In this document: in pieces, positions 25,782 to 33,218 of the stretch | How positions within the stretch are numbered: position 1 is the stretch's first letter | Layout: the number at the start of each line of letters is the position of its first letter | Source of the DNA: Candidatus Colimorpha pelethequi | GTDB lineage: Bacteria > Bacteroidota > Bacteroidia > Bacteroidales > P3 | Assembly (NCBI GenBank): GCA_018064245.1 | Contig: JAGHVO010000014.1 | Span: 1-36,954 of the forward strand | DNA length: 36,954 bases | Reading direction: 5' to 3' | Made by a program: the position numbers and the translations under genes | The notes under the pieces: generated by a model | Told to the model about the DNA's origin: nothing | The model's input: the letters and a program-made list of their open reading frames with translations, nothing else | Database searches by the model: none

Positions 25782-26357
25782 TCATCTACAATTGCATGCT
25801 TGGTTCCACATTTTTTTCACGTTTGGGAGCATCTGGCTGATTTTTTCCTGGTCGTCACGAGTCAATGAACAAGCCCTCATGTCAAGCAGTTGCAGCGTGC
25901 CGTCGAGGGCTTCGAAACTGTCGGGAAGTTGCGCTACGCCAGTGCCCCAAAGGATGAGTTTTTCCAAGTTGTTGAGATATCCGATGATGTCGGGAAGTTC
26001 TTCTATGGGGTTTCTGTTGACGTCGATGACTTTTAATTTTGATAATAGTCCAATCTCCAATGGCAACGATTTCAAAAGGTTGCGTTCGATCTTCAGCTCT
26101 TCCAGATTTTGTAGCTCTACGATGTTGGAAGGAATTACGCTGATGTTGTTTTTCCCCAAGTCTAAAACCCTCAGATTGGTCATTTTGAATACTTCTGTGG
26201 GAATTTTCGTGAGTCTTTTGTGGTTTAGTTTTAGGATATAGACATCTTCGGGATTTTTGATTTCCTTGAGAGACTTGTACACCTTTCCAGGTTGCGCCTC
26301 AAGGGTCAGGAAACATCCCATGAAGAGGATGAGCAAAATATGGTTTAAGAGTTTCAT
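25782..26357 (-). CDS. Small secreted leucine-rich repeat protein
   Basis: A 191-residue protein. MKLLNHILLILFMGCFLTLEAQ is a signal peptide; a Cys at residue 15 lies inside it but lacks a good lipobox. About five LRRs of the 23-residue LPxxIxxLxxLxxLxLxxN type follow (LRVLDLGKNNISVIPSNIVELQNLEELKIERN and relatives, described here by short pieces: LRVLDLGKN, LEELKIERN, LKVIDVNRN, LEKLILWG). The C-terminus is Cys-containing (QACNCR). Probably a periplasmic or surface protein-binding module; no specific partner is evident. Located between ribF and rimM on the same strand. Confidence 0.8.
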   Translation of the reverse strand: MKLLNHILLILFMGCFLTLEAQPGKVYKSLKEIKNPEDVYILKLNHKRLTKIPTEVFKMTNLRVLDLGKNNISVIPSNIVELQNLEELKIERNLLKSLPLEIGLLSKLKVIDVNRNPIEELPDIIGYLNNLEKLILWGTGVAQLPDSFEALDGTLQLLDMRACSLTRDDQEKISQMLPNVKKMWNQACNCR

Positions 26358-26417
26358 ATTAATGGTTTTGGAGTTTCTTGCAAGAAATAGAATCTCAAGT
26401 AGTCGTGTGGTTTAAAA

Positions 26418-27329
26418 TCAATATGTTATAGCTTTGGAAAACAAGACTTTGCAATGAGCTTCGTCTAGTGCAAGCTGTGCGGTAAGTTCTTCCAAGGAAT
26501 CAAATCGTTGGATGTCTCTGATCTTGTCAATAAATTGTATGTTAAGTATTTGTCCGTAGATGTCCTCTTTCATGCCGAAGAGATTTACTTCAAGCACGTC
26601 GATCAGACCTTTGAAAGTGGGTTGGGGACCGAGATTGGCCATTCCGTTCCAAGTGTTGCCTTGGCGGTCAGAGGCGGCAATGGCATAAACGCCCTTTGCG
26701 GGAATGGCTTTCCACGGGTCGTTTATGGCGATGTTGGCGGTAGGAAATCCCATTTTTCGTCCCATCTGCTTCCCCTTAACAACGGTACCTTCCAAATTGA
26801 ATGTGTATCCGAGCATCTGGTTGGTTTTCTGCATGTTGCCTTCGCTAAGGGCTTTGCGTATCTGGGTGGAGCTGATGGGTGTGTCGCCGTCATACAAGGC
26901 TTCGTCGTGAACTAGGTCAATGCCAAGTTCTTGTGCAAGGATTCCAATTTGTCCGAAGTCGTCGCGTTGCTTGTTGCCAAAGGCGTTGTCGTAGCCCAGC
27001 ACCAACGCTTGCGCGTGAAGTCTGCCGGCAAGTTGGCTGCGCAGGAAATCGCATGCCGAGAGTGAAGCTGTCTCTTTGTCGAAATGCAACACCTCTACGT
27101 GTTCGATTCCGCTTTCTTTCAAAAGTTCGATGCGCTCCTCCGTAGTGGTCAAAAGTCGGAAATTGTCACCCGTTTTGCCCAAAACGATGCGAGGGTGTGT
27201 GTCGAAAGTCACCACGCAAGGCTCCAGTCCGCGTCGCTCAGCTTCGGCGCGTAACAATTTCAGAATGTGGCGATGGCCTTTGTGCACACCGTCAAACATA
27301 CCTACCGTTGCAACGCAATTTTTATTCAT
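26418..27329 (-). CDS. ribF: Bifunctional riboflavin kinase / FAD synthetase
   Basis: A 303-residue protein that makes FMN from riboflavin and then FAD. The N-terminal FAD synthetase domain has the nucleotidyltransferase motif GMFDGVHKGHRHIL and the ISSTQIRKAL motif (about residues 155-164). The C-terminal flavokinase domain has GKQMGRKMGFPTANI and VYAIAASDR with GMANLGPQPTF. Length is normal. The ATG at 27329 follows a -7 box at 27351-27358. Upstream of that promoter lies the longest YTTRAC array. Confidence 0.95.
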   Translation of the reverse strand: MNKNCVATVGMFDGVHKGHRHILKLLRAEAERRGLEPCVVTFDTHPRIVLGKTGDNFRLLTTTEERIELLKESGIEHVEVLHFDKETASLSACDFLRSQLAGRLHAQALVLGYDNAFGNKQRDDFGQIGILAQELGIDLVHDEALYDGDTPISSTQIRKALSEGNMQKTNQMLGYTFNLEGTVVKGKQMGRKMGFPTANIAINDPWKAIPAKGVYAIAASDRQGNTWNGMANLGPQPTFKGLIDVLEVNLFGMKEDIYGQILNIQFIDKIRDIQRFDSLEELTAQLALDEAHCKVLFSKAITY

Positions 27330-27350
27330 ATCCTTGCATCAATTAATTTG

Positions 27351-27358
27351 CAAAGATA
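27351..27358 (-). promoter_or_regulatory. Promoter -7 box (TATCTTTG) for ribF
   Basis: TATCTTTG on the minus strand, 21 nt before the ATG at 27329. It lies between the ribF start and the hexamer array at 27426-27479, so the array is outside the leader from this promoter. Confidence 0.6.
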
Positions 27359-27425
27359 GCGAATTTTGTTGATTTGGAGATTTGAAGATTATCGGATTGA
27401 GAACTTATCGAATTGAGAATTAGTT

Positions 27426-27479
27426 AAGGTTAAGGTCAAGGTCAAAGTCAAGGTCAAGGTTAAAGTCAAGGTTAATGTC
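27426..27479 (-). repeat. YTTRAC hexamer array, site B (upstream of ribF)
   Basis: Nine hexamers in exact 6-bp register (plus strand AAGGTT, AAGGTC, AAAGTC, AATGTC types). It begins 5 nt after the stop codon of the gene at 27485-28072 and lies 96 nt from the ribF ATG. The ribF-proximal flank contains AATTCTCAATTC on the sense strand, also seen at sites C and D. Confidence 0.92.
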
Positions 27480-27484
27480 ACACC

Positions 27485-28072
27485 TCAACACCTCTCCACC
27501 TCGATTTTTGTCAGTCCGCCTTTGTTTCCCACCACGAAAAGGGCGCTCTCGTGATTGGCTTGTACTAAGTTGTCGATGTACAGCGGTTGGTTGAGTATCA
27601 TCAACGAGCAGTGGAAAGTGTCGTTTGCTTTGAGTTTGGAATTGACGGATTCCAAAACCTCGAAATTGCCTTGCCCCAAAGCTTTCAGCAGACATTCCCG
27701 GTCTGGATTCCAGGCAATGCGAATCTGTGTGCCTTCAGCAAGGTCTTGAACGTTGAGCGATTCTCCAAACAGTAGTTTCGAACTCTCTTGGTCACTGTTG
27801 CAGTAGTTCTGCTCAAACGACTCCCAGTCTTTGTATCCCACGCAACGTGCCAAGATAGATAGGGTGGCGTAACGTGTTGTGTCGTAGCCATCGATATAGC
27901 CCCAGATTCGCTTGAGTGTGGTGACGCTGAGCATCTCCTTTGTGCGTTCCATAATGACGCCAGTGAGAAAACTGAAGTCTGTGGGAGTCTTGATTTTCCG
28001 TCCCACGGATTCTTCTATCAAATTGCGCAAAATGACTATATGTTGGCTTGTCTCGTCGTTTGGGTTCTTCAT
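27485..28072 (-). CDS. Uncharacterised protein with putative N-terminal DNA-binding region
   Basis: A 195-residue soluble protein with no signal peptide. I start it at the ATG at 28072 (MKNPNDETSQ), since the longer frame crosses the -7 box at 28131-28138. Residues about 45-90 (MLSVTTLKRIWGY ... LSILARCVGYKDWESFEQ) look like a helix-turn-helix segment seen in many uncharacterised Bacteroidetes proteins. The second half is beta-rich (RIAWNPDRECLLKALG, HESALFVVGNKGGLTKIEV). It is divergent from the Ser/Thr kinase gene with adjacent promoters, so it may regulate or be regulated with it. No function is assigned. Confidence 0.7.
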   Translation of the reverse strand: MKNPNDETSQHIVILRNLIEESVGRKIKTPTDFSFLTGVIMERTKEMLSVTTLKRIWGYIDGYDTTRYATLSILARCVGYKDWESFEQNYCNSDQESSKLLFGESLNVQDLAEGTQIRIAWNPDRECLLKALGQGNFEVLESVNSKLKANDTFHCSLMILNQPLYIDNLVQANHESALFVVGNKGGLTKIEVERC

Positions 28073-28130
28073 TTTGTGATTAGTGACTGGGGAAAAAGGG
28101 TGATTTGTTGATTTAGGTTGTTTTTGATTG

Positions 28131-28138
28131 CAAAGATA
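28131..28138 (-). promoter_or_regulatory. Promoter -7 box (TATCTTTG) for the 27485-28072 gene
   Basis: TATCTTTG on the minus strand, 58 nt before the ATG at 28072. The leader ends with CAGTCACTAATCAC immediately before AAAATG. Confidence 0.6.
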
Positions 28139-28210
28139 CGGCATTTTTCTTGAACCGATTCATCCTTTTTGGTCCTTAAATCTTTTGAGGCGTAAATCGT
28201 GAAAAATATG

Positions 28211-28218
28211 TACTTTTG
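28211..28218 (+). promoter_or_regulatory. Promoter -7 box (TACTTTTG) for the Ser/Thr kinase; decides its start
   Basis: TACTTTTG overlaps the upstream candidate start codons (GTG 28199, ATG 28208) and lies 7 nt before the ATG at 28226. If this box is used, translation must begin at 28226 with a very short or absent leader. Confidence 0.5.
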
Positions 28219-28225
28219 CAAAAGC

Positions 28226-29578
28226 ATGCAAGAGCAAAGTTCCATATCAACATCGGGAGAAATTGCTGACGTACAAGTGTCTGTTTCGTCGCAGTTCACC
28301 GACTTTACGCCATTGCCGTCGCACGGATTCAACCTACTATTCAAGGTCAAGCGCTACGGCAAGTGGCAGGTGCTGAAGTGTCTCAAAGAGGAACATCGTG
28401 GTAATGTGCTCTACGAAGAACTCTTGCGGAAAGAGTTTGAGTTGGGTGTGGCGTTGGAACATTCCTGTATTGTGCGTACTATAGGATACGAGAACGTTGA
28501 GGAATTGGGTCATTGCATTGTGTTGGAGTATGTCGATGGCCGTTCCTTGCGGGATTTTTTGCAAGAGAATCCTTCTGCCGAAAACCGCAAACGTGTGCTT
28601 TCCCATTTGCTGGACGCGATGGATTACTACCATAAATGTCAGGTGGTACATCGCGACCTCAAGCCTTCGAACATCCTTGTCACACGTAATGGCGACAATG
28701 TAAAGGTCATTGATTTCGGCCTTGCCGACAGCGACACCTATTCTATCCTCAAACAGCCGGCAGGCACCCTCCGATATGCCGCTCCTGAACAGAAAAATCC
28801 TCAGTGTGTTGTCGATTGTCGTGCCGATATCTATGCCTTTGGCGTTATGCTGCGCGAAATCTTTCCACACCGCTATGCATTTGTGGCAAGAAAATGTGTG
28901 CAACATAAAGCCGCAAATCGTTACCCCAACGCTCAGGCTGTGCGGCGGGCAATGCAAAAGGCAGACACGTTGCGTCGCTTCCATTGGTTGTTTCTAATGG
29001 CAATAGGCCTTGTCATAGTTCTGTTTCTGACATTTCCTGCCAAAGAAAAAACGAAGATTGAATTGGGGAGCGCTACCGTTGATGAAAAACCGATGGATAC
29101 TGTCGAAGCAGTTGATGCCGATACTGTCGACGTACAAGAATCTGTTTCAAATCAGCAAACAGAGTCTGCCCTCAAATTCAGTGATGATTATCAAGTATGG
29201 CTGAGAAACACTGTGGATGGCAATATTGCACCTTTGGAAAAAGCACTTCGGTCGGGAAGACAACGTTATTCCGAATTGGAAGCGTATGATGAACTGATTT
29301 GCGATGTTAAAACGCTCATCAGTGTGAAGCAGTATTTGAACAGACACCATATCAGTGACGCCTCTGAGCGCCAGCGCTATCTTGAATCCGCCGCGGAATG
29401 TCTTTTTTATGCCTTGCAAAAATTGCAAATGTTGCCACAGTATCAACGGCTTGAAAGTATATATGACGGCATTGATGCGGGCAAGTTTACACAAGCCCAG
29501 TTTGATTCCATCCAAAAAGAATGGAATTCCAAAGACCATCAGTTGAATGAACTGTCGAATCGCTTCGACAAGATGTAA
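28226..29578 (+). CDS. Membrane-anchored serine/threonine protein kinase
   Basis: A 450-residue Hanks-type kinase starting at the ATG at 28226, chosen because a -7 box covers earlier starts. Kinase domain about residues 30-240: Lys in VLKCLKEE, catalytic loop H142-R-D-LKPSN, D163-F-G, and APEQ in the activation segment. The glycine-rich loop is weak. A single transmembrane segment follows (about 252-271, WLFLMAIGLVIVLFLTF), then an extracytoplasmic region of ~180 residues that is charged and helical. This is a receptor-like layout with a cytoplasmic kinase. Bacteroidetes kinases of this type are poorly characterised; the signal is unknown. Divergent from a putative DNA-binding protein. Confidence 0.88.
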   Translation: MQEQSSISTSGEIADVQVSVSSQFTDFTPLPSHGFNLLFKVKRYGKWQVLKCLKEEHRGNVLYEELLRKEFELGVALEHSCIVRTIGYENVEELGHCIVLEYVDGRSLRDFLQENPSAENRKRVLSHLLDAMDYYHKCQVVHRDLKPSNILVTRNGDNVKVIDFGLADSDTYSILKQPAGTLRYAAPEQKNPQCVVDCRADIYAFGVMLREIFPHRYAFVARKCVQHKAANRYPNAQAVRRAMQKADTLRRFHWLFLMAIGLVIVLFLTFPAKEKTKIELGSATVDEKPMDTVEAVDADTVDVQESVSNQQTESALKFSDDYQVWLRNTVDGNIAPLEKALRSGRQRYSELEAYDELICDVKTLISVKQYLNRHHISDASERQRYLESAAECLFYALQKLQMLPQYQRLESIYDGIDAGKFTQAQFDSIQKEWNSKDHQLNELSNRFDKM

Positions 29579-29597
29579 ATTTCCTCCACGTTTCATT

Positions 29598-29635
29598 AAC
29601 TTCGTTCGGTTCCGTTTCCGTACGAAGTTTTTTTT
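29598..29635 (+). terminator. Intrinsic terminator after the Ser/Thr kinase gene
   Basis: AACTTCGT (29598-29605) pairs with ACGAAGTT (29622-29629), followed by a run of T. It begins about 20 nt after the stop at 29578. Confidence 0.85.
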
Positions 29636-29686
29636 GCGCTTTGAATTAGAACCAAAAAGGACCACGCGCCTATGTGGCATTCTCCG

Positions 29687-29694
29687 TAATTTTG
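29687..29694 (+). promoter_or_regulatory. Promoter -7 box (TAATTTTG) for the lipoprotein cluster
   Basis: TAATTTTG lies after the kinase terminator and 65 nt before the ATG at 29760, so the small-protein cluster has a transcript separate from the kinase. Confidence 0.5.
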
Positions 29695-29759
29695 CAACTC
29701 GAAAACGGAGGAAGCCGAAAATCCTTTTTAGAGTAGGCAAAACAAAAAAACATTAATAC

Positions 29760-30059
29760 ATGAAAAAAACAATGCTCCTTACAGCAATCATTTCCGTGGT
29801 CTTGCTTTTTGCGTCGTGCGGTAGCAAACCCTATCGGGAATACAAGAAACAGCTGAAAACCTTGACAAAAGAGGTCGAAGAAGCGGACAACTTGTCCGAA
29901 TTGGAAAAAATTGAAAAAAAGTATTGCGGACTCGACGATTGGTTGGATGACAGGCTCGAGGATGTCTCAGATTCGGAAATTGATGAACTTAGCGAGCTTG
30001 ATAAGGAATTTGAAAACATGCTTGACGCGAAAATCATGAAGTTTGAAGACGAGGAATAA
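29760..30059 (+). CDS. Small acidic lipoprotein, uncharacterised
   Basis: A 99-residue protein with a lipoprotein signal: MKKTMLLTAIISVVLLFASC places the lipidated Cys at residue 20. The mature part is helical, highly charged and acidic (LSELEKIEKKYCGLDDWLDD and similar). It has no recognisable enzymatic motif. First of four small co-directional genes (29760, 30111, 30855, 31258) that are all envelope-targeted. Confidence 0.75.
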   Translation: MKKTMLLTAIISVVLLFASCGSKPYREYKKQLKTLTKEVEEADNLSELEKIEKKYCGLDDWLDDRLEDVSDSEIDELSELDKEFENMLDAKIMKFEDEE

Positions 30060-30110
30060 CCAGCCAATAATCACTAAATCCGAGTCACAAATCACTAATA
30101 AAAAAACATT

Positions 30111-30803
30111 ATGAAAAAAATTACATTTTTCTTGACCACAATGTTGGTCGCAATGACAACTCTCGTCTCTTGTGCGAAACAAGAGGAAGAAGTGAAAATG
30201 ATTCCCGCCGATGCGGTGAAGATGTCGGGTATGCACAAAGACTTGCTCAAAATCACCTCGGATTCCATCAAGATCATGCTGGTCAAGGTTGACAAGGAGT
30301 GGCAGGTGCGTGCCATTATTCCTTTCGGCAACACTACGCTCTTTAGTGAGGTGCCTGAAACCGATCAGAGTGCCAATTCCTATTATCTGCCAACAATGGG
30401 AAACATGAACATCTCTTACACCGATCAAAACGGCAACACTTTGGACTATGTCGCCAATCCTGATTGGGGTATGATTGAGGGACTCCTCAAGTCTGCTCCC
30501 GGTCAAATGGAAGAAATGCAGTTCGGTAACGGTTGGGGCGACGGAAGTGGTAGCTACAAAGAAATGAAAGCCGTTTTTGACAAGGTCTCAGGACTGTTGA
30601 TCAGCAATATGGAACTAACCCGCGGCTGGAGCGCTTCTGGTGGCAGTTCCAGCGATAGCGATGACGATTTGTTCGATGACGACGACCTTGACGATTTGGA
30701 GAAAGCCGTCAAGGCCGAAAAGAAAATGCTCAAGGCTGCAAAGACCGCTTCCGACGTGATTGACGCCTACGAAGACGCGCTCGACGCATGGGATGACCTC
30801 TAA
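30111..30803 (+). CDS. Lipoprotein with Asp-rich tail, uncharacterised
   Basis: A 230-residue protein with a lipobox at LVSC (Cys 21 of MKKITFFLTTMLVAMTTLVSC). A beta-rich middle contains IKIMLVKVDKEWQVRAIIPFG. Near residue 185 a Ser/Asp-rich linker (SGGSSSDSDDDLFDDDD) leads to a helical Lys/Ala-rich C-terminus. I do not recognise a family. It follows the previous lipoprotein gene by 51 bp; the gap contains ATCACTAA and ATCACTAAT just before an A-run and the ATG. Confidence 0.75.
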   Translation: MKKITFFLTTMLVAMTTLVSCAKQEEEVKMIPADAVKMSGMHKDLLKITSDSIKIMLVKVDKEWQVRAIIPFGNTTLFSEVPETDQSANSYYLPTMGNMNISYTDQNGNTLDYVANPDWGMIEGLLKSAPGQMEEMQFGNGWGDGSGSYKEMKAVFDKVSGLLISNMELTRGWSASGGSSSDSDDDLFDDDDLDDLEKAVKAEKKMLKAAKTASDVIDAYEDALDAWDDL

Positions 30804-30854
30804 TTCACAGATCACAGTTCACAGATTACAGTTCACTAATTAAAAAAATGTATT

Positions 30855-31226
30855 ATGGAAGAAATGCAAAATCCTCAAACTCCTTTGTCAAATTCAAATC
30901 AACAGTTTAATAATGCAACGCCTCAGACCATAAATACCGCTCCTAATGCCGTGACCTCCATGATTTTGGGCATCTTGTCCCTCCTTTCTGGATGCTTGAT
31001 GGTGGGATTGGTTCTTGGCATTGTCGGCCTCGTGTTGGCAAACAATGGAATGAAAACTTACAATTTGAATCCCTCCATGTATTCGGGATTAGGAATGTTG
31101 AAGGCAGGAAAGGTGACCTCCATCATTGGCATCGTGTTTGGCGCTATCGCTGTTGTGGGAGGCATCATTTCCGCTATCTTTGTGGGCGGAGAACTCTTTT
31201 TCCTCGCCGATTTGCTGGATCTTTAA
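30855..31226 (+). CDS. Small membrane protein, DUF4190-like
   Basis: A 123-residue protein with a polar Asn/Gln/Pro-rich N-terminus (about 35 residues) and two hydrophobic segments: one at about 37-63 (SMILGILSLLSGCLMVGLVL) and one at about 87-113 (VTSIIGIVFGAIAVVGGI), joined by a short loop. The AxxSxILGILSL pattern resembles DUF4190 or similar small envelope proteins. Function unknown. The preceding 50-bp gap is made of TCACAGAT, TCACAGTT and TCACTAAT steps. Confidence 0.7.
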   Translation: MEEMQNPQTPLSNSNQQFNNATPQTINTAPNAVTSMILGILSLLSGCLMVGLVLGIVGLVLANNGMKTYNLNPSMYSGLGMLKAGKVTSIIGIVFGAIAVVGGIISAIFVGGELFFLADLLDL

Positions 31227-31257
31227 CTCCCATCCCTGTCACTAATCACTATGTTTG

Positions 31258-31539
31258 ATGCATCTTTTGCCGTGTGTCTATCATGAGCTTTTTGGCATCT
31301 GCTGTCCCTTCTGCGGATTCCAGCGCGCATCCGTTGCATTGATGCAGGGCGACATCTCCACGAGTGTCGCCCTCTACCCAGCGTTGATGCCCTTGATGTT
31401 CACCGCTTTGACGATGACGGCTCTTAAGTTGAGCGGTAGGCGGGTATTTGGCGGAATCACCAAAGGAATGCTTATTGCCGACCTTGCCATAATGCTTGTC
31501 GCTTGCCTCTTGAAAAACTTAGGAGTCCTTCCAGAGTAG
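31258..31539 (+). CDS. DUF2752 family small membrane protein
   Basis: A 93-residue protein starting at the ATG at 31258. CPFCGFQRA (about residues 17-25) is the DUF2752 hallmark (CPxCGxxR). Two hydrophobic segments follow. Function is not known for the family. The ATG lies eight nt after TCACTAATCACT. An out-of-frame ATG at 31251 opens an 11-codon frame that is probably irrelevant. A terminator follows at 31567, closing the cluster. Confidence 0.8.
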   Translation: MHLLPCVYHELFGICCPFCGFQRASVALMQGDISTSVALYPALMPLMFTALTMTALKLSGRRVFGGITKGMLIADLAIMLVACLLKNLGVLPE

Positions 31540-31566
31540 GGCGGGCCCTCATTTTTCATCTCTTTG

Positions 31567-31597
31567 AACGGGAAACAGTCATTGCTTCCCGTTTTTT
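31567..31597 (+). terminator. Intrinsic terminator after the DUF2752 gene
   Basis: AACGGGAA (31567-31574) pairs with TTCCCGTT (31586-31593), followed by T-rich sequence. Ends the small lipoprotein and membrane-protein cluster. Confidence 0.88.
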
Positions 31598-31684
31598 CAA
31601 TTTGCCAATAATTAATCGATAGTCATAAATCAATAAATATATTGCAGATTCAGAAAAAAAGTAGAGGGCTTTTTTCTCGACTCG

Positions 31685-31715
31685 GCATAGCAGGGGAAAA
31701 ATTTTCTTGCTATGC
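31685..31715. repeat. Hairpin just upstream of the rpsP promoter
   Basis: GCATAGCA pairs perfectly with TGCTATGC, and the inside contains a further GAAAA/TTTTC pairing. It ends 22 bp before the -7 box at 31738. It could be an operator or a remnant; role unknown. Confidence 0.5.
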
Positions 31716-31737
31716 GCTCTGTTTGCGAAAAAAGTTG

Positions 31738-31745
31738 TATCTTTG
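31738..31745 (+). promoter_or_regulatory. Promoter -7 box (TATCTTTG) for rpsP
   Basis: TATCTTTG, 52 nt before the ATG at 31798. The leader is AT-rich with no Shine-Dalgarno sequence. Confidence 0.65.
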
Positions 31746-31797
31746 CAAGTCTTTTGACAAATCAATATTTTATTAACAATATTAAAAACAATTAATT

Positions 31798-32346
31798 ATG
31801 CCTGCAAGAATTAGATTACAGCGTCATGGTAAAAAGAATCAACCTTTCTATCATATCGTTGTTGCGGACGGTCGTGCACCTCGGGACGGAAGATTTATCG
31901 AGAAATTAGGCACCTACAATCCGCTCACTAACCCCGCTACCATCGACCTCAACCTCGACAAGGCTGTTGAATGGCTCAAGAACGGTGCTCAACCCAGCGA
32001 TACCGCTCGTCGCATCCTTTCCTATAAGGGTGCTTTGTTGAAACGCCATCTCCAGATTGGTGTTGAGAAGGGCGCTATCAGCCAGGAACAGGCTGACGTT
32101 AAGTTCAACGAATGGCTCAAGGCTAAAGAGACCAAGATCGCTAATGTAAAGAGCGAAGTTGACAATGCAAAGCGTGATAGCAAAAAGGCTGCTATGGAAG
32201 CTGAAAAGAAAGCCAACGAGGCTAAGGCTGCTGCTGTTGCCGCTAAGCGTCAGGCTGCTGCTGAGGCAGAAGCTGCTGCTAAGGCAGAGGCAGAAGCCGC
32301 TGAGGCTCCCGCAGAAGAAGCTGCTGAAGCTCCCGCTGCCGAGTAA
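31798..32346 (+). CDS. rpsP: 30S ribosomal protein S16 with Ala/Glu/Lys-rich extension
   Basis: A 182-residue S16. The conserved core is at the N-terminus ([60 protein letters not shown], given in pieces). Residues about 105-182 form a low-complexity helical tail of Ala, Glu and Lys, common in Bacteroidetes S16 and roughly doubling the usual ~80-90-residue length. The gene is single, with its own promoter and terminator, rather than in the rpsP-rimM-trmD-rplS arrangement of many bacteria. Confidence 0.97.
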   Translation: MPARIRLQRHGKKNQPFYHIVVADGRAPRDGRFIEKLGTYNPLTNPATIDLNLDKAVEWLKNGAQPSDTARRILSYKGALLKRHLQIGVEKGAISQEQADVKFNEWLKAKETKIANVKSEVDNAKRDSKKAAMEAEKKANEAKAAAVAAKRQAAAEAEAAAKAEAEAAEAPAEEAAEAPAAE

Positions 32347-32368
32347 TTCGATGTTGCGAATCGACTAT

Positions 32369-32403
32369 AGGCGTGTCTGAATCCCAAAGGCACGCCTTTT
32401 TTA
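32369..32403 (+). terminator. Intrinsic terminator after rpsP
   Basis: AGGCGTG (32369-32375) pairs with CACGCCT (32391-32397), followed by a run of T. A hexamer array (site C) begins directly after. Confidence 0.9.
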
Positions 32404-32405
32404 AT

Positions 32406-32430
32406 GATGATTAGTGACCTTAACCTTAAC
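32406..32430 (+). repeat. YTTRAC hexamer array, site C (upstream of the amidase gene)
   Basis: GATGATTAGTGACCTTAAC (32406-32424, identical to the distal edge of site A) with two CTTAAC hexamers, ending 18 nt before the ATG at 32449. The proximal flank has TTTTCAATTCTCAATT. In-frame codons from 32404 to 32448 are this repeat, not gene. Confidence 0.8.
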
Positions 32431-32448
32431 ATTTTCAATTCTCAATTA

Positions 32449-33210
32449 ATGCGTCTCGCTTTCTATCAACAGGATATTGCTTGGGAAGATCCACAAGAGA
32501 ACTTTCGTAAGGTGGAACTTGCTTTTGAGGACGTTGCTGCCGACATTCTCATTGTGCCGGAGACTTTCTCTACGGGCTTTAGCGACAATATGGTGGCTAT
32601 GGCAGAGGCACCGAAGGGTGCCACCTATGACTTTGCTTTGCGTATGGCGCGCAAGCATGACGCGCTGTTTGTCGGCACTTGGACTGTAAAGGTTGATGGC
32701 GTGGTCTATAACCGTCTTCATTGGGTGCGTCCCGACGGCGAATTTGGCTTTTACGACAAGGCGCATACCTTCCGAATGAGTAGTGAGGCTTCGCAGTTGG
32801 GCAGGGGCTGTAGCCGAGAGGTTTTCGAGTGGCGTGGCTGGCGCATAAAGCCTGCAGTGTGCTACGACCTCCGTTTCCCCAAATGGCTCCGCAACGCACC
32901 GCGTGACTGTGAGACAATGGAGTATGATCTGATGTTGGTGTGTGCCAATTGGCCGGGGTCACGCCATGAGGCATGGAGTACGTTGCTCAAGGCGCGTGCC
33001 ATAGAGAATTTGAGCTATGTGGTGGGTGTCAATCGCGTGGGCACCGATGGAACGGGAATACCCTATACGGGAAACTCCGCCGCCATCGACTTCAAAGGCA
33101 TTGAGATTGCGGGTTGCGCCGACAAGGAAACTGTCGCCACCGTAGAACTGAATGCCGAAGCTCTGCAACGTTTCCGCCAGCATTGGCCGTTCTATTTAGA
33201 CTTTGATTAG
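32449..33210 (+). CDS. Carbon-nitrogen hydrolase, omega-amidase/YafV-like
   Basis: A 253-residue nitrilase-superfamily amidase starting at the ATG at 32449 (MRLAFYQQDIAWED); the 15 codons upstream in the frame are repeat DNA. The Glu-Lys-Cys triad is visible as E38 (VPETFSTGF), K104 (FYDKAHTF) and C138 (AVCYDLRFP). These contexts match YafV and omega-amidase, which hydrolyse 2-oxoglutaramate or 2-oxosuccinamate in metabolite repair after glutamine transamination. Upstream lies the rpsP terminator; mutS2 follows 87 bp downstream on the same strand after a hexamer array. Confidence 0.92.
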   Translation: MRLAFYQQDIAWEDPQENFRKVELAFEDVAADILIVPETFSTGFSDNMVAMAEAPKGATYDFALRMARKHDALFVGTWTVKVDGVVYNRLHWVRPDGEFGFYDKAHTFRMSSEASQLGRGCSREVFEWRGWRIKPAVCYDLRFPKWLRNAPRDCETMEYDLMLVCANWPGSRHEAWSTLLKARAIENLSYVVGVNRVGTDGTGIPYTGNSAAIDFKGIEIAGCADKETVATVELNAEALQRFRQHWPFYLDFD

Positions 33211-33218
33211 TTAAGAAC

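Noticed and set aside
31251-31286. Regulatory upstream open frame before the DUF2752 gene
   Set aside because: An 11-codon frame overlaps the start, but its sequence has no stalling features and the ATG comes from the CACTAATCACTATG motif.
32404-32448. 15-residue extension of the amidase
   Set aside because: Those codons are the hexamer repeat of site C; the Met at 32449 begins the conserved nitrilase fold.
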